From the NCBI GenBank assembly GCA_002337455.1, contig DDGC01000027.1, positions 1 to 64,000 of the forward strand: a DNA stretch of 64,000 nt. The letters run 5' to 3'. Position 1 is the first letter of the stretch. The number at the start of each line of letters is the position of its first letter. A program made the position numbers and the translations under genes. This stretch comes from Rhizobiales bacterium UBA1912. GTDB taxonomy: Bacteria; Pseudomonadota; Alphaproteobacteria; Rhizobiales; Devosiaceae. Shown here piece by piece: positions 23,229 to 32,372 of this stretch. Below the pieces are notes generated by a model that saw only the letters and a program-made list of their open reading frames with translations, was not told the origin of the DNA and searched no databases.

Positions 23229-25610
23229 ATGCCTTCATTCTCTCGCGGTCTCGAAAAGGCGTTGCATCAGGCCATGAATTTGGCTCGGGAGCGCAGTCAT
23301 GAGTTTGCGACCCTCGAACATCTGCTGCTGGCGCTGACCGAAGATCGCGATACGATTTCGGTTCTGACCGGCTGCGATGTCGATATCGAGTCTTTAAGAG
23401 CCGATCTCGAGGAGTTCATCGACGAGGAGCTCGACAGCCTCGTCGTGCCCAACGGCCAGGACGCCCGTCCGACGGCCGCCTTTCAGCGCGTCATCCAGCG
23501 CGCGGTGATTCACGTTCAATCGTCCGGCCGCGAGGAAGTGACCGGGGCCAACGTGCTCGTTGCAATTTTTGCCGAGCGCGAGAGCCACGCTGCCTATTTC
23601 CTCGAACAGCAGGATATGACCCGGCTCGACGCGGTCAATTTCATTTCCCATGGCATCGCCAAATCCGGGCGCAATGCCGATCGGCCCGTACGCGGCGCCG
23701 AGGAGGGTGGTCCGGGGTTCGAGGGCGAGCAGGAACGCGGCGGCGCCAGCCCGCAGCAGAGTTCGGCCCTTGCCGATTTCTGCATCAACCTCAATGACAA
23801 GGCCCGGGCCGGAAAGATCGATCCGCTGATCGGTCGCGGTATCGAGCTGGAACGCACCATTCAGGTGCTTTGCCGCCGGTCCAAGAACAACCCGCTTTAT
23901 GTGGGCGATCCCGGTGTGGGCAAGACGGCTATTGCCGAAGGCCTTGCACGCCGGATCATCGAGGGCGATGTGCCCGAGGTTCTGGAAACCGCGGTGATCT
24001 ACGCGCTCGACATGGGTTCGCTCCTGGCGGGCACGCGCTATCGCGGCGATTTCGAGGAACGCCTCAAGGCGATCATGAAAGAGCTCGAAAAGAAGGACAA
24101 CGTCATTCTTTTCATCGACGAGATCCATACGGTGATCGGCGCAGGCGCCACTTCGGGCGGTGCGCTCGATGCTTCGAACCTTTTGAAGCCCGCTCTGGCT
24201 TCGGGTGCGATCCGCTGCATCGGCTCGACCACCTACAAGGAATATCGTCAGTTCTTTGAAAAGGACCGGGCCCTCGTGCGCCGGTTCCAGAAAATCGACG
24301 TCAATGAGCCCACGATCCCCGATGCCATCGAGATCATGAAGGGCCTGCGGCCCTATTTCGAGGATTACCACAAGCTCAAATACACCGATGACGCCATCAA
24401 GGCTGCCGTCGAGCTTTCGGCCCGTTACATCAACGACCGCAAGCTGCCCGACAAGGCTATCGACGTCGTGGACGAGACTGGCGCCCGGCAGATGCTGGTG
24501 ACCGAGGACAAGCGCAAGAAGACCATCGGCGTTGAGGACATCGAGGCGACCGTGGCCACCATTGCGCGCATCCCGCCGAAATCGGTGTCCAAGTCCGACA
24601 CCGAGCTTCTGGGTAACCTCGAAGCCAACCTCAAGCGCGTGGTGTTTGGCCAGGACAAGGCGATCGATGCCCTGTCATCGGCCATCAAGCTGGCCCGTGC
24701 GGGTCTGCGTGAGCCTGAAAAGCCCATCGGTTCGTACATGTTCACCGGCCCGACCGGTGTGGGCAAGACCGAGGTGGCCAAGCAACTCGCCGATACGCTC
24801 GGGGTGGAGCTTTTGCGCTTCGACATGTCCGAATACATGGAGCGTCACACCGTTTCGCGGTTGATCGGCGCGCCTCCGGGCTATGTCGGGTTCGACCAGG
24901 GCGGGCTGATGACCGACGGTGTCGATCAGCACCCGCACTCGGTGCTGCTGCTTGATGAGATCGAAAAGGCCCATCCGGACCTGTTCAATATCCTCCTGCA
25001 GGTCATGGATCACGGCAAGCTGACCGATCATTCGGGCAAGCAGGTCGATTTCCGCAACGTCATCCTTATCATGACGTCGAACGTCGGTGCGACCGAGCTG
25101 GCAAAATCGCCAATCGGGTTTGGCCGGGTGCGTCAGGAAGGCGACGACGAGGAAGCGATTAACCGGATGTTCACGCCGGAATTCCGCAACCGGCTCGATG
25201 CGATCATCTCGTTCGCACCGCTGCCGCCCTCGACGGTCAACCGCGTTGTGGAGAAGTTCATTCTCCAGCTCGAAGGCCAGTTGGCTGAACGCGGCATCAC
25301 CATCGAGCTGACGCCCGAAGCGTCCGATTGGCTGGCCGCGCGTGGCTACGACGAAAAGATGGGTGCCCGTCCGCTTGGCCGGGTGATCCAGGAATACGTC
25401 AAGAAGCCGCTGGCCGAGGAAGTGCTGTTCGGCCTGTTGCAGAAGGGCGGATCGGTCAAGGTGACAGTGGTCGGCGAGGGCAGCGAAGCGCGGCTCGAGC
25501 TGGTCTCGGTCCCCCCGCGTCCGGCCCGGCCCAAGGCTATCACTGGCCCCAAGGGCGGCAAGAAGCCGGCCCGCAAGTCCAAGCCCAAGGACGCCGAGCA
25601 GAACACCTAG
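23229..25610 (+). CDS. clpA: ATP-dependent Clp protease ATP-binding subunit ClpA
   Basis: ClpA unfolds substrates and feeds them into ClpP. The 793-residue product has an N-terminal double Clp-N domain (about 1-145), AAA+ module 1 with GDPGVGKTAIAEGLA, and AAA+ module 2 with GPTGVGKTEVAKQLA and the D2-small domain. No middle coiled-coil is present, which distinguishes it from ClpB. A Lys-rich tail ends the protein. It follows clpS directly and ends at an intrinsic terminator. Confidence 0.97.
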   Translation: MPSFSRGLEKALHQAMNLARERSHEFATLEHLLLALTEDRDTISVLTGCDVDIESLRADLEEFIDEELDSLVVPNGQDARPTAAFQRVIQRAVIHVQSSGREEVTGANVLVAIFAERESHAAYFLEQQDMTRLDAVNFISHGIAKSGRNADRPVRGAEEGGPGFEGEQERGGASPQQSSALADFCINLNDKARAGKIDPLIGRGIELERTIQVLCRRSKNNPLYVGDPGVGKTAIAEGLARRIIEGDVPEVLETAVIYALDMGSLLAGTRYRGDFEERLKAIMKELEKKDNVILFIDEIHTVIGAGATSGGALDASNLLKPALASGAIRCIGSTTYKEYRQFFEKDRALVRRFQKIDVNEPTIPDAIEIMKGLRPYFEDYHKLKYTDDAIKAAVELSARYINDRKLPDKAIDVVDETGARQMLVTEDKRKKTIGVEDIEATVATIARIPPKSVSKSDTELLGNLEANLKRVVFGQDKAIDALSSAIKLARAGLREPEKPIGSYMFTGPTGVGKTEVAKQLADTLGVELLRFDMSEYMERHTVSRLIGAPPGYVGFDQGGLMTDGVDQHPHSVLLLDEIEKAHPDLFNILLQVMDHGKLTDHSGKQVDFRNVILIMTSNVGATELAKSPIGFGRVRQEGDDEEAINRMFTPEFRNRLDAIISFAPLPPSTVNRVVEKFILQLEGQLAERGITIELTPEASDWLAARGYDEKMGARPLGRVIQEYVKKPLAEEVLFGLLQKGGSVKVTVVGEGSEARLELVSVPPRPARPKAITGPKGGKKPARKSKPKDAEQNT

Positions 25611-25625
25611 GCGTTGACGAATATG

Positions 25626-25657
25626 AAAAAGGCCGGTTTCGCGACCGGCCTTTTTTG
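25626..25657 (+). terminator. intrinsic terminator after clpA
   Basis: AAAAAGGCCGGT (25626-25637) pairs with ACCGGCCTTTTTT around TTCGCG. The hairpin and T-run sit 15 bases after the clpA stop. Confidence 0.93.
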
Positions 25658-25719
25658 TTGGGTTTTCCCCGAACTTATCCCCAGAGTTATCCCCGCTCTG
25701 CCCGCAATTATCTACAGGC

Positions 25720-26139
25720 TTAGAACGCGGTGCGGATCTTCTCAGCTTGCGCGGCCAACTCGTCCTGATCGGCCATTTCGCCGGTGTGCGGCCGGAGCGG
25801 CACGCCGTCATACATCGGGATGACGTGGAAATGGAGGTGGAACACTGTCTGTCCCGCCGGCGCTTCGTTGAACTGGGCAACGCGCAGGCCGTCGGCGTCC
25901 ATGGCGCTCATCACGGCCCTGGCTACCCGCTGTGTCTTCTGGATCAGATTGGCGAGCACCTGTGGCTCGGCATCGAACAGATTGCGCGAGCCGGTCTTGG
26001 GAATCACAAGCGTATGTCCACGCGATTGGGGCATCACGTCCATGAAGGCCAGCGTGTCGTCGTCCTCATAAACCTTGTGGCTGGGGATTTCGCCCTTGAG
26101 GATCTTGCCGAAAATATTGTCCGGATCGTAAGCGGTCAT
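25720..26139 (-). CDS. HIT family hydrolase
   Basis: The 139-residue histidine-triad protein carries the signature HLHFHVIP (H101, H103, H105) and the N-terminal IFGKILKGEIPSHKVYED, as in the Hint branch that hydrolyses purine nucleoside phosphoramidates. It ends before the clpA terminator and is convergent with clpA. The cellular substrate is not known from sequence. Confidence 0.93.
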   Translation of the reverse strand: MTAYDPDNIFGKILKGEIPSHKVYEDDDTLAFMDVMPQSRGHTLVIPKTGSRNLFDAEPQVLANLIQKTQRVARAVMSAMDADGLRVAQFNEAPAGQTVFHLHFHVIPMYDGVPLRPHTGEMADQDELAAQAEKIRTAF

Positions 26140-26199
26140 CGCGCGCTCCCTTGCTGTTCACACTGAGCTATAGCGCAATGGCCGGCAGGAACAAGGCCG

Positions 26200-27360
26200 C
26201 TACCCTTTGCGGAACGGCGCGTAGTCGGCCAGTTCCTGATTCTGCAAATCGACATATTTGCGTTCGTCCTCAAGGTATTCGGCCACGGCCCGTCGCAGAC
26301 CGGGGTGGGCAATGTGATGGATCGAACGGGTCGTGGCCGGGGCGTAGCCGCGCGCCAGCTTGTGCTGGCCCTGGGCGCCTGCCTCGACGCGTTTGAGGCC
26401 GTGATCGATGGCGAAATCGATGGCCTGATAGTAGCAGAGCTCGAAATGGAGGAACGGCACCTCCCGGATGGCGCCCCAGTTGCGGCCGTAGAGTGTATCG
26501 TCGCCAAGGAAATTGAGCGCCCCGGCGATATAGCCCGCACCATCGCGCGCCAGCATCAGGACGATGCGGTCGGGCATGGTTTCGGTGATGCGCGAGAAAA
26601 ATTCACGATTGAGGTAGGGGCGGCCCCATTTGCGGGCGCCGGTGTCCATGTAGAACTGGTAGAAGGCGTCCCAGTGCGCTTCTGTCAGGTCGCTTCCGGT
26701 TATCCACTCGCATGTGATGCCCTCGATCAGCGCCTCGCGGCGTTCGCGGCGGATGGCCTTGCGCTTGCGCGATTGCAGTGTGTCGAGAAAGTCATCGAAC
26801 GCGCCAAACCCGGCATTGGTCCAGTGAAACTGGGTGTCGTGGCGCACCAGCCAATCGACGCTGGCCGCTATCGCTTCTTCGTCGCCTGTAACGAACGTCG
26901 CATGAACCGAAGATGCGCCCAGCCGTTCGGCCAGTGCCTCGGAGGCTTGGAGCAGCAACGTCTGGGTGTCCGCGCTACCGTCTCGCGTCAGCAGTTTTGG
27001 TGCGCTGGCCGGCGTGAATGGCACCGAGGATTGCAGCTTTGGATAATAGTTCCCGCCGGCTCGTTCGATAGCGTCAGCCCAGGCGTGATCGAAGACGTAT
27101 TCGCCCATCGAATGGGATTTGAGGAACAGCGGCATCAGCCCGATGGGCTCGGCGCCGCGCGAGATCAGGATGTGCTGGGGCTGCCAGCCGGTCGCACCGG
27201 TGGCGCAGCCCGACTCCTCAAGCGCAAGAAAAAAGGCGTGATCAAGGAATGGATTGTCAGGCTTTTCTCCACCAGAAGATGCAAGAGCATTCCATGTGGC
27301 AGAGGGGATGGAGGCTGTGGTTGGATGAACCGAGATCGTCAGTTCGGAATTTTCACTCAC
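26200..27360 (-). CDS. FemAB/GNAT-like N-acyltransferase family protein (DUF482 type)
   Basis: The 386-residue protein fits the family described as peptidoglycan biosynthesis/recognition FemAB-like (DUF482). Features are NPFLDHAFFLALEESG, YYPKLQSSVPFTP, a basic SRKRKAIRRERREAL segment, FYMDTGARKWGRPYL, and CYYQAIDFAIDHGLKRVEAGAQGQHKL. Members are predicted to join amino acids or acyl groups to an acceptor, but targets are not settled. The ATG overlaps the stop of the glycerophosphodiesterase gene by four bases, so it belongs to the dinB-ridA chain. Confidence 0.82.
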   Translation of the reverse strand: MSENSELTISVHPTTASIPSATWNALASSGGEKPDNPFLDHAFFLALEESGCATGATGWQPQHILISRGAEPIGLMPLFLKSHSMGEYVFDHAWADAIERAGGNYYPKLQSSVPFTPASAPKLLTRDGSADTQTLLLQASEALAERLGASSVHATFVTGDEEAIAASVDWLVRHDTQFHWTNAGFGAFDDFLDTLQSRKRKAIRRERREALIEGITCEWITGSDLTEAHWDAFYQFYMDTGARKWGRPYLNREFFSRITETMPDRIVLMLARDGAGYIAGALNFLGDDTLYGRNWGAIREVPFLHFELCYYQAIDFAIDHGLKRVEAGAQGQHKLARGYAPATTRSIHHIAHPGLRRAVAEYLEDERKYVDLQNQELADYAPFRKG

Positions 27361-28115
27361 GCGTCGGGATCGAATCCTTCAAACACTATCTGGTCGGCAT
27401 TGCGCCGGGCGGCTTGAGCCTGATCGGACGACCGGACGGTCCAACTCATGACCTTGAAACCAATGGCCCGGAAAAACCGGACCGCTGGCAGCGTCAGCGC
27501 CGTCTGTTCGCACGATATGAATGTGAAGCGCGTCCAGGGGTAGTGCAAGAGGTGGCGCAACATAAATCGCGTGCGTGCCGGCATGTCGCCATACCAGTCG
27601 GGCTTGTCGTAGCCATAAGTAATGATGCCGATTGGGCCCTGAAAGCCCTGCCGCCGCAGCGCGACGATCATGCGGGGATCGAAGGTCTTGAGGACGAATG
27701 GACCCTGATAGTTCGCGAGAGTTTGAACGACGCGCTTGGCCAGTTCGGTCGTATCGGTCGCGTTTGCCTGCTTTTTGACCTCGATGACCAGTGGCGCGCG
27801 GCCACCGATCTGATCGAGGAAGGCCGCAAAGGCCTGGGGGCAATCACTTGCCGCGCTACCCAGAAGGGGAAGGGCCGTCAACTCACTGGCGGGCACCGAG
27901 CGAACGCGACCGCTGCCGCCTACCAGCCGGGGAAGGTCGTCATCGTGGAACACTACGGCCTCGCCGTCGGCGGTCAATTGGAGGTCGCACTCGATGCCGA
28001 AACCGCGCTCGATTGCCGCCGCAAAAGCGGAGGCCGAGTTTTCAATGATCCCCCGCTGCCTGTCGTGTAATCCGCGATGGGCGATAGGACGGGCGAACGG
28101 GGGATTTGATGTCAT
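27357..28115 (-). CDS. glycerophosphodiester phosphodiesterase family protein
   Basis: GDPD enzymes hydrolyse glycerophosphodiesters to an alcohol and glycerol-3-phosphate. The 252-residue product has PIAHRGLHD (H13, R14), FGIECDLQLTADGEAVVFHDD with the metal and acid residues, and VIEVKKQ, and it ends IVFEGFDPDA. There is no signal peptide, so it should act in the cytoplasm. It starts at the base next to the ridA stop and overlaps the next gene by four bases. Confidence 0.9.
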   Translation of the reverse strand: MTSNPPFARPIAHRGLHDRQRGIIENSASAFAAAIERGFGIECDLQLTADGEAVVFHDDDLPRLVGGSGRVRSVPASELTALPLLGSAASDCPQAFAAFLDQIGGRAPLVIEVKKQANATDTTELAKRVVQTLANYQGPFVLKTFDPRMIVALRRQGFQGPIGIITYGYDKPDWYGDMPARTRFMLRHLLHYPWTRFTFISCEQTALTLPAVRFFRAIGFKVMSWTVRSSDQAQAARRNADQIVFEGFDPDA

Positions 28116-28568
28116 TTATTCGATCTCGATGATGGCGTCGATTTCGACTGCGGCGCCAAGGGGAAGGGAGGCCACGCCAAACGCGGCGCGGGCGTGCTTA
28201 CCGGTGTCGCCCAACAGGTTTATGAACAGGTCGGAGGCGCCGTTGGCCACGAGATGCTGTTCGTTGAAATCGGGCGTTGAGGCCACGAGCACCGTCAGTT
28301 TCTGAACAGCCTTGATTTGCGACAGGGCCACGACGGTGTTGACCTGTGCCAGAATGTTTATGGCGCAGAGTTCGGCGGCCTTTTGCCCGGCTGCTACGTC
28401 GACGTCCTTTCCGAGGCACCCCTTGGTGATGCCATCAGGCCCTTGGGAAATCTGCCCGGAAACGAACAGCAGCTTGCCCGACTGGCGGACCGGGACATAG
28501 CTGGCCGCAGGGGTTGCAGGTGTGGGCAGGGTGTAGCCCAGATCATTGAGTTTCTGTTCGATCGTCAT
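28116..28568 (-). CDS. RidA/YjgF family protein
   Basis: RidA proteins deaminate reactive enamine/imine intermediates from PLP enzymes such as threonine dehydratase. The 150-residue product has FVSGQISQGPDG, KAAELCAINILAQV, VLVASTPDFNEQHLVANGASDLF, and RAAFGVASLPLGAAVEID. This resembles the subgroup with LGA rather than the canonical catalytic Arg region, so deaminase activity is likely but not certain. It overlaps the end of dinB by 26 bases. Confidence 0.88.
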   Translation of the reverse strand: MTIEQKLNDLGYTLPTPATPAASYVPVRQSGKLLFVSGQISQGPDGITKGCLGKDVDVAAGQKAAELCAINILAQVNTVVALSQIKAVQKLTVLVASTPDFNEQHLVANGASDLFINLLGDTGKHARAAFGVASLPLGAAVEIDAIIEIE

Positions 28569-29871
28569 CGTCGCTCTCCGGTTTGGTCTCTCTGGTTTTC
28601 GACTGGCGGTAGAGTTTGCCGCGCACCAGGGCCTCGCGGCCGTATTTGTCGCGCACCTTGTCCATGGCCCGTTCGGCGGCCGCCTTGCGGGCGATATCGG
28701 GTTCGATCAGGTCGACCGGATCGATGCCGGTGGCCGCCTCGAGACCGGTAACACCGATCCCCAGCAGGCGAAAGGCTGTGCCGTCCACTTCGCGCGCCAG
28801 CAGTTTCACGCCGGTTTCATAGAGCGTTGTGGCAAGCTGGGTGGGCAACATGATGTGTTGCGCCCGGGTGCGGGATTTGAACCCTGCGGTCTTGAGCTTG
28901 ACGGTAACCGTATCACCCACCAATTGCTGTTTTTTGAGCCTCTCGGACAGCCGCTCGCACAACGACAGCAGTGCGGTCGAGAGCGATTCGAAGTCGGAGA
29001 GATCGGCGAAAAAAGTGGTCTCGGTGCTCACCGATTTGGTCTCTCGGTCTATCGAGACGCGCCGGTAATCCTCGCCGCGCGCCAGCTTTGCCAGCCTTGC
29101 ACCCATCTCGCCGTAGCGGCGCATCAAATCCTCGGGCGCGCGCTGCTGGAGCTGGCCGATGGTGACCAGTCCGTCTTTGCGCAGCGTTTCGGCCATCACC
29201 TTGCCAACGCCGAAGATCACGGTGATCGGCTTTTTGGCCAGCAGCGATACGGTCTCGGCCTCGCCGATGATCGCAAAGCCGCGGGGCTTATCGAGTTCGG
29301 AGGCGATCTTGGCAAGGAACTTGTTGTGGCTCAGGCCGACAGAAATGGTGACGCCGATCTCGTCCTCGATCCGCTTGGCCAGTCTGGCCAGCGAAACCGC
29401 GGGCGCTGCCTTATGTACCCTCTCGGTGCCGGAGAGATCGAGAAACGCCTCGTCGATGGAGAGCGGCTGGACGAGCGGGGTCAGCGAATCCATCAGCGTG
29501 CGGATTTCCCGGCTGACGCCGACATATTTGGCCATATCCGGCTTGATGATGACCGCCTGCGGGCAGAGGCGTTTTGCCTGAAACATCGGCATTGCCGATT
29601 TTATTCCGCTCATTCGAGCGATGTAACAGCACGTGGAGACCACGCCGCGCTGGCCTCCGCCGACGATCAGCGGTTTGTCGAGCAGGCTCGGGTCGTCGCG
29701 TTTTTCGACCGAGGCATAAAAGGCGTCGCAATCGATATGGGCGATGGAAAGGGAAAACAGTTCGGGATGGTGCAGGATGCGGGGCGAGCCGCATCTGGGG
29801 CACCGGGCCGGGGCTTTGGCGCTTTCCCCGGTCGCAAAGCAATCGCGGCACAGATGTCCGCCGGCGGCCAT
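28543..29871 (-). CDS. dinB: DNA polymerase IV (Y family) with N-terminal zinc-finger-like motif
   Basis: Pol IV is a translesion polymerase. The 442-residue product has the catalytic IAHIDCDAFYASVEKRD (D47) and SIDEAFLDLS, the little-finger domain, and a charged C-terminus. In front of the polymerase core it carries four cysteines (C8, C11, C24, C27) as CRDC and CPRC, a likely zinc knuckle seen in alphaproteobacterial DinB but absent in E. coli. I see no clear SOS box upstream. It starts four bases after the DUF3572 gene and overlaps ridA, forming one transcript. Confidence 0.95.
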   Translation of the reverse strand: MAAGGHLCRDCFATGESAKAPARCPRCGSPRILHHPELFSLSIAHIDCDAFYASVEKRDDPSLLDKPLIVGGGQRGVVSTCCYIARMSGIKSAMPMFQAKRLCPQAVIIKPDMAKYVGVSREIRTLMDSLTPLVQPLSIDEAFLDLSGTERVHKAAPAVSLARLAKRIEDEIGVTISVGLSHNKFLAKIASELDKPRGFAIIGEAETVSLLAKKPITVIFGVGKVMAETLRKDGLVTIGQLQQRAPEDLMRRYGEMGARLAKLARGEDYRRVSIDRETKSVSTETTFFADLSDFESLSTALLSLCERLSERLKKQQLVGDTVTVKLKTAGFKSRTRAQHIMLPTQLATTLYETGVKLLAREVDGTAFRLLGIGVTGLEAATGIDPVDLIEPDIARKAAAERAMDKVRDKYGREALVRGKLYRQSKTRETKPESDDDDRTETQ

Positions 29872-29875
29872 CGCA

Positions 29876-30151
29876 TCAACTCTGCGGGTTGAGGCCGTGC
29901 CAGAGGCCCATGACGCGGTTTACGTCCAGGCCGGCATTGGCACACATGGCCAGCAACAGGGATTCGTGGCGCCCGAAATAATCGACGAGACCTTCGGCCA
30001 GCGCGCGCGTGCCGACCGATTCCCGCAGACGTTGCGGCGAAAAGCCGGCCAGCGCCATGAAGCGCTCAAGCTCGTTGACGTCGGCGGCAAGCCATGTGAG
30101 GCAGGCATCGCCAACGGCCAGAAGTTCTTCGGTATCGACCCTATCGCGCAA
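29876..30151 (-). CDS. DUF3572 family protein
   Basis: The 91-residue soluble helical protein matches DUF3572, a small family common in Rhizobiales and often near divK-pleD or dinB. Its middle reads LAADVNELERFMALAGFSPQRL and it ends VMGLWHGLNPQS. It is the first gene of the minus-strand chain leading through dinB, and it is divergent from divK with 98 bases between. Function unknown. Confidence 0.85.
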   Translation of the reverse strand: MRDRVDTEELLAVGDACLTWLAADVNELERFMALAGFSPQRLRESVGTRALAEGLVDYFGRHESLLLAMCANAGLDVNRVMGLWHGLNPQS

Positions 30152-30249
30152 AGCGTCAGACTCAGCTTATTTCTTGTTTCGTAACACATTGCTGTTAGCG
30201 CAAAGCAACGACAACTCAAAGCACCCTTGGCGGTGCCGGGCGAGGGTAG

Positions 30250-30624
30250 ATGGCCAAGACCGTCATGATCGTGGAAGACAACGAGCTCAACATGAAGCTC
30301 TTTCACGACCTGCTCGAATCTCGCGGGTACGATACCATCCAGACCCGCAATGGGCTGGAAGCGCTCGATCTGGCGCGCGAACACCGCCCGGACCTGATCC
30401 TTATGGACATCCAGCTTCCCGAAGTGTCGGGGCTGGTGGTCACCAAATGGCTCAAGGAAGACGACGACGTAGCCCACATTCCGGTGATCGCGGTTACCGC
30501 CTTTGCCATGAAGGGTGACGAGGAGCGCATTCTTTCGGGCGGGTGCGAGGGCTATATCTCGAAACCCATCTCGGTGCCTCACTTTTTGGAAACGATTGAA
30601 GGCTATATTGGCAAAGCCGAATAG
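30250..30624 (+). CDS. divK: cell-cycle single-domain response regulator DivK
   Basis: DivK is phosphorylated by DivJ/PleC-type kinases and controls CtrA through DivL-CckA. The 124-residue receiver has the acidic pair in VEDNELNMK (D10), phospho-acceptor D53 in LILMDIQLPE, T83 in AVTAFAMKG, and K105 in YISKPIS. No output domain follows. It stands 42 bases before pleD, the conserved divK-pleD order of alphaproteobacteria. Confidence 0.96.
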   Translation: MAKTVMIVEDNELNMKLFHDLLESRGYDTIQTRNGLEALDLAREHRPDLILMDIQLPEVSGLVVTKWLKEDDDVAHIPVIAVTAFAMKGDEERILSGGCEGYISKPISVPHFLETIEGYIGKAE

Positions 30625-30666
30625 CCAAAAAGCAATTCTTCATTCAGGGCCGAAGGGACGCGCGCC

Positions 30667-32037
30667 GTGACTGCACGAGTGCTCATCGTTGATGACATTC
30701 CCACCAATGTGAAACTGCTCGAAGCGCGCCTGCTCGCTGAGTATTTCGACGTGGTGACGGCGTCTTCTGGCGCGCAGGCCATCGAAATCTGCCGCAGCCA
30801 GGATATCGATATCATCCTGCTTGATGTGATGATGCCCGAAATGGACGGGTTCACCTGTTGCCAGATCCTCAAGCGCGACGTTGTAACGGCCCATATCCCG
30901 ATCGTGATGATCACGGCGCTCGACCAGCCCTCCGACCGCGTACGGGGTCTTGAATCCGGCGCCGACGATTTTCTGACCAAGCCGGTCGATGACGTTCAAC
31001 TGCTCGCGCGGGTCAAAAGCCTTGTGCGGCTCAAGGGTTTGAGCGACGAATTGCGGGCCCGTACGCGCACCAGTCACGAGCTGGCGCTGGAGGATACAGC
31101 GCGTACCGAGTTCGGTATCGCCGTCGATGGCGGCCGCATTCTGGTGATCGACACCGAGCGGTCGCGGGCCGAGCGCATCGAGGCGTATCTGCGCAATTCG
31201 CATGCCGTCACCATCCTGACCGACCCGTCCGAGGCGGTATTCCAGATGTCGGGCGGAGAGTTCGAGCTCGCCATCGTTTCGATGGCGCTCGAAGGTTTCG
31301 ATCCGCTGCGCATCTGTTCGCAGATTCGCACCGTCGATCAGACCCGTTCGATTCCCATCATTCTCGTTGCCGAGGACAGGGACCGCTCGCAGGTCGTCAA
31401 GGCGCTCGATCTGGGGGTCAACGACTTCATCATGCGGCCCATTGAGCGGCACGAGCTTTCGGCGCGGGTCAAGACCCAGATCCGCCGTCAGCGCTATACC
31501 GTCGAATTGCGCGAGAGCCTCAATTCGACGATGGCCATGGCGGTCATCGATGAACTTACGGGGCTCTATAACCGGCGCTATTTCGAGCGGCATATGGCCA
31601 TGGTGCTCAACAAGGCGCAGGAGCAGGATCGCGACATGGCGCTGATGCTGCTCGATATCGACTATTTCAAGCCGGTCAACGACACCTATGGGCACGATGT
31701 CGGCGATATGGTGCTCAAGGAGTTCGCCACGCGGTTGCAGCGCAACATCCGCGGCGTGGACCTTGCCTGCCGGTTTGGCGGCGAGGAGTTCGTCGTGGTC
31801 ATGCCCGACACCGATATGCGGGCCGCGCAGGGCGTGGCCGAGCGTGTGCGGAGCGCCATTGCCGACGAGGGGTTTCAGGTCGGGGCCGAAAAGCCGCTCA
31901 AGATTACCGTCAGCGCAGGGCTGGCGCTGAACGATCAGGACAACGATACTCCGGAATCGGTCATCAAACGGGCCGATATCGCGCTCTACCGGGCCAAACG
32001 CTCCGGGCGCAATCGCGTGGTGCACGACGCGGCCTGA
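30667..32037 (+). CDS. pleD: PleD-type diguanylate cyclase response regulator
   Basis: PleD produces c-di-GMP at the developing pole after phosphorylation. The 456-residue product has REC1 with VDDIPTNVKLLEARL and phospho-acceptor D53 (LLDVMMPEMD), a degenerate REC2 adaptor (about 155-270), and a GGDEF domain with CRFGGEEFVVVMP. An RGVD inhibitory site lies five residues before GGEEF. The start is GTG 30667. It is co-transcribed with divK. The region after its stop holds the candidate structured RNA. Confidence 0.96.
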   Translation: MTARVLIVDDIPTNVKLLEARLLAEYFDVVTASSGAQAIEICRSQDIDIILLDVMMPEMDGFTCCQILKRDVVTAHIPIVMITALDQPSDRVRGLESGADDFLTKPVDDVQLLARVKSLVRLKGLSDELRARTRTSHELALEDTARTEFGIAVDGGRILVIDTERSRAERIEAYLRNSHAVTILTDPSEAVFQMSGGEFELAIVSMALEGFDPLRICSQIRTVDQTRSIPIILVAEDRDRSQVVKALDLGVNDFIMRPIERHELSARVKTQIRRQRYTVELRESLNSTMAMAVIDELTGLYNRRYFERHMAMVLNKAQEQDRDMALMLLDIDYFKPVNDTYGHDVGDMVLKEFATRLQRNIRGVDLACRFGGEEFVVVMPDTDMRAAQGVAERVRSAIADEGFQVGAEKPLKITVSAGLALNDQDNDTPESVIKRADIALYRAKRSGRNRVVHDAA

Positions 32038-32146
32038 TCCCTGCCGCCGGTAAGGTTAACCCTTCATTATTAATAGTGAAACCGACCCCGCCAGGCCCCG
32101 GAATGCTTGGCGTTCGGCGTTGCTAGGAGTAGGTTGCAAGCACTGA

Positions 32147-32346
32147 GGCGGACGCGTTCGCGCGATCCAGTTCAGTACAAAACCCTACGGTTTTCAGGTC
32201 CGCCGCAACTCCTGATCCGTAGGGCGGCTGGCCCGGTATCGGACAAGAGTGGCCTCTTCGACAAACCGGACCGGGTCAGCCAACCCCCACTTGAGAAGTT
32301 CGTCTGGTGCAGACAACAAAAAACCCCGCCGTGTGGCGGGGTTTTT
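32147..32346 (+). ncRNA. candidate structured RNA between pleD and rpmG
   Basis: Four strong foldings lie in about 200 bases. CCCTACGG (32183-32190) pairs with CCGTAGGG (32217-32224), enclosing TCAGG/CCTGA. GGCTGGCCCGGT (32226-32237) pairs with ACCGGGTCAGCC (32270-32281) with one G-U, enclosing AAGAG/CTCTT. GTCTG/CAGAC (32302-32314) forms a small hairpin, and the terminator is at 32319-32346. GGCGGAC (32147-32153) could pair with GTCCGCC (32197-32203) as an alternative to the first hairpin. No ORF or protein family explains it. Orientation is assumed plus because of the terminator, but the minus strand is possible. I find no SRP, RNase P or tmRNA signature. Confidence 0.5.
32319..32346. terminator. 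bidirectional terminator for rpmG and the upstream structured region
   Basis: AAAACCCCGCC pairs with GGCGGGGTTTT around GTGT, with A-run and T-run on opposite sides, so it can stop transcription on both strands. It lies 26 bases beyond the rpmG stop and ends anything transcribed past pleD. Confidence 0.88.
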
Positions 32347-32372
32347 CTCATTCGGCAGGTGCCCTGATCAGC

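Noticed and set aside
32147..32346. Identity of the structured region as SRP RNA, RNase P RNA or tmRNA
   Set aside because: No conserved SRP tetraloop motif, RNase P core or tmRNA resume sequence is present. A 6S-like fold was considered but not supported.
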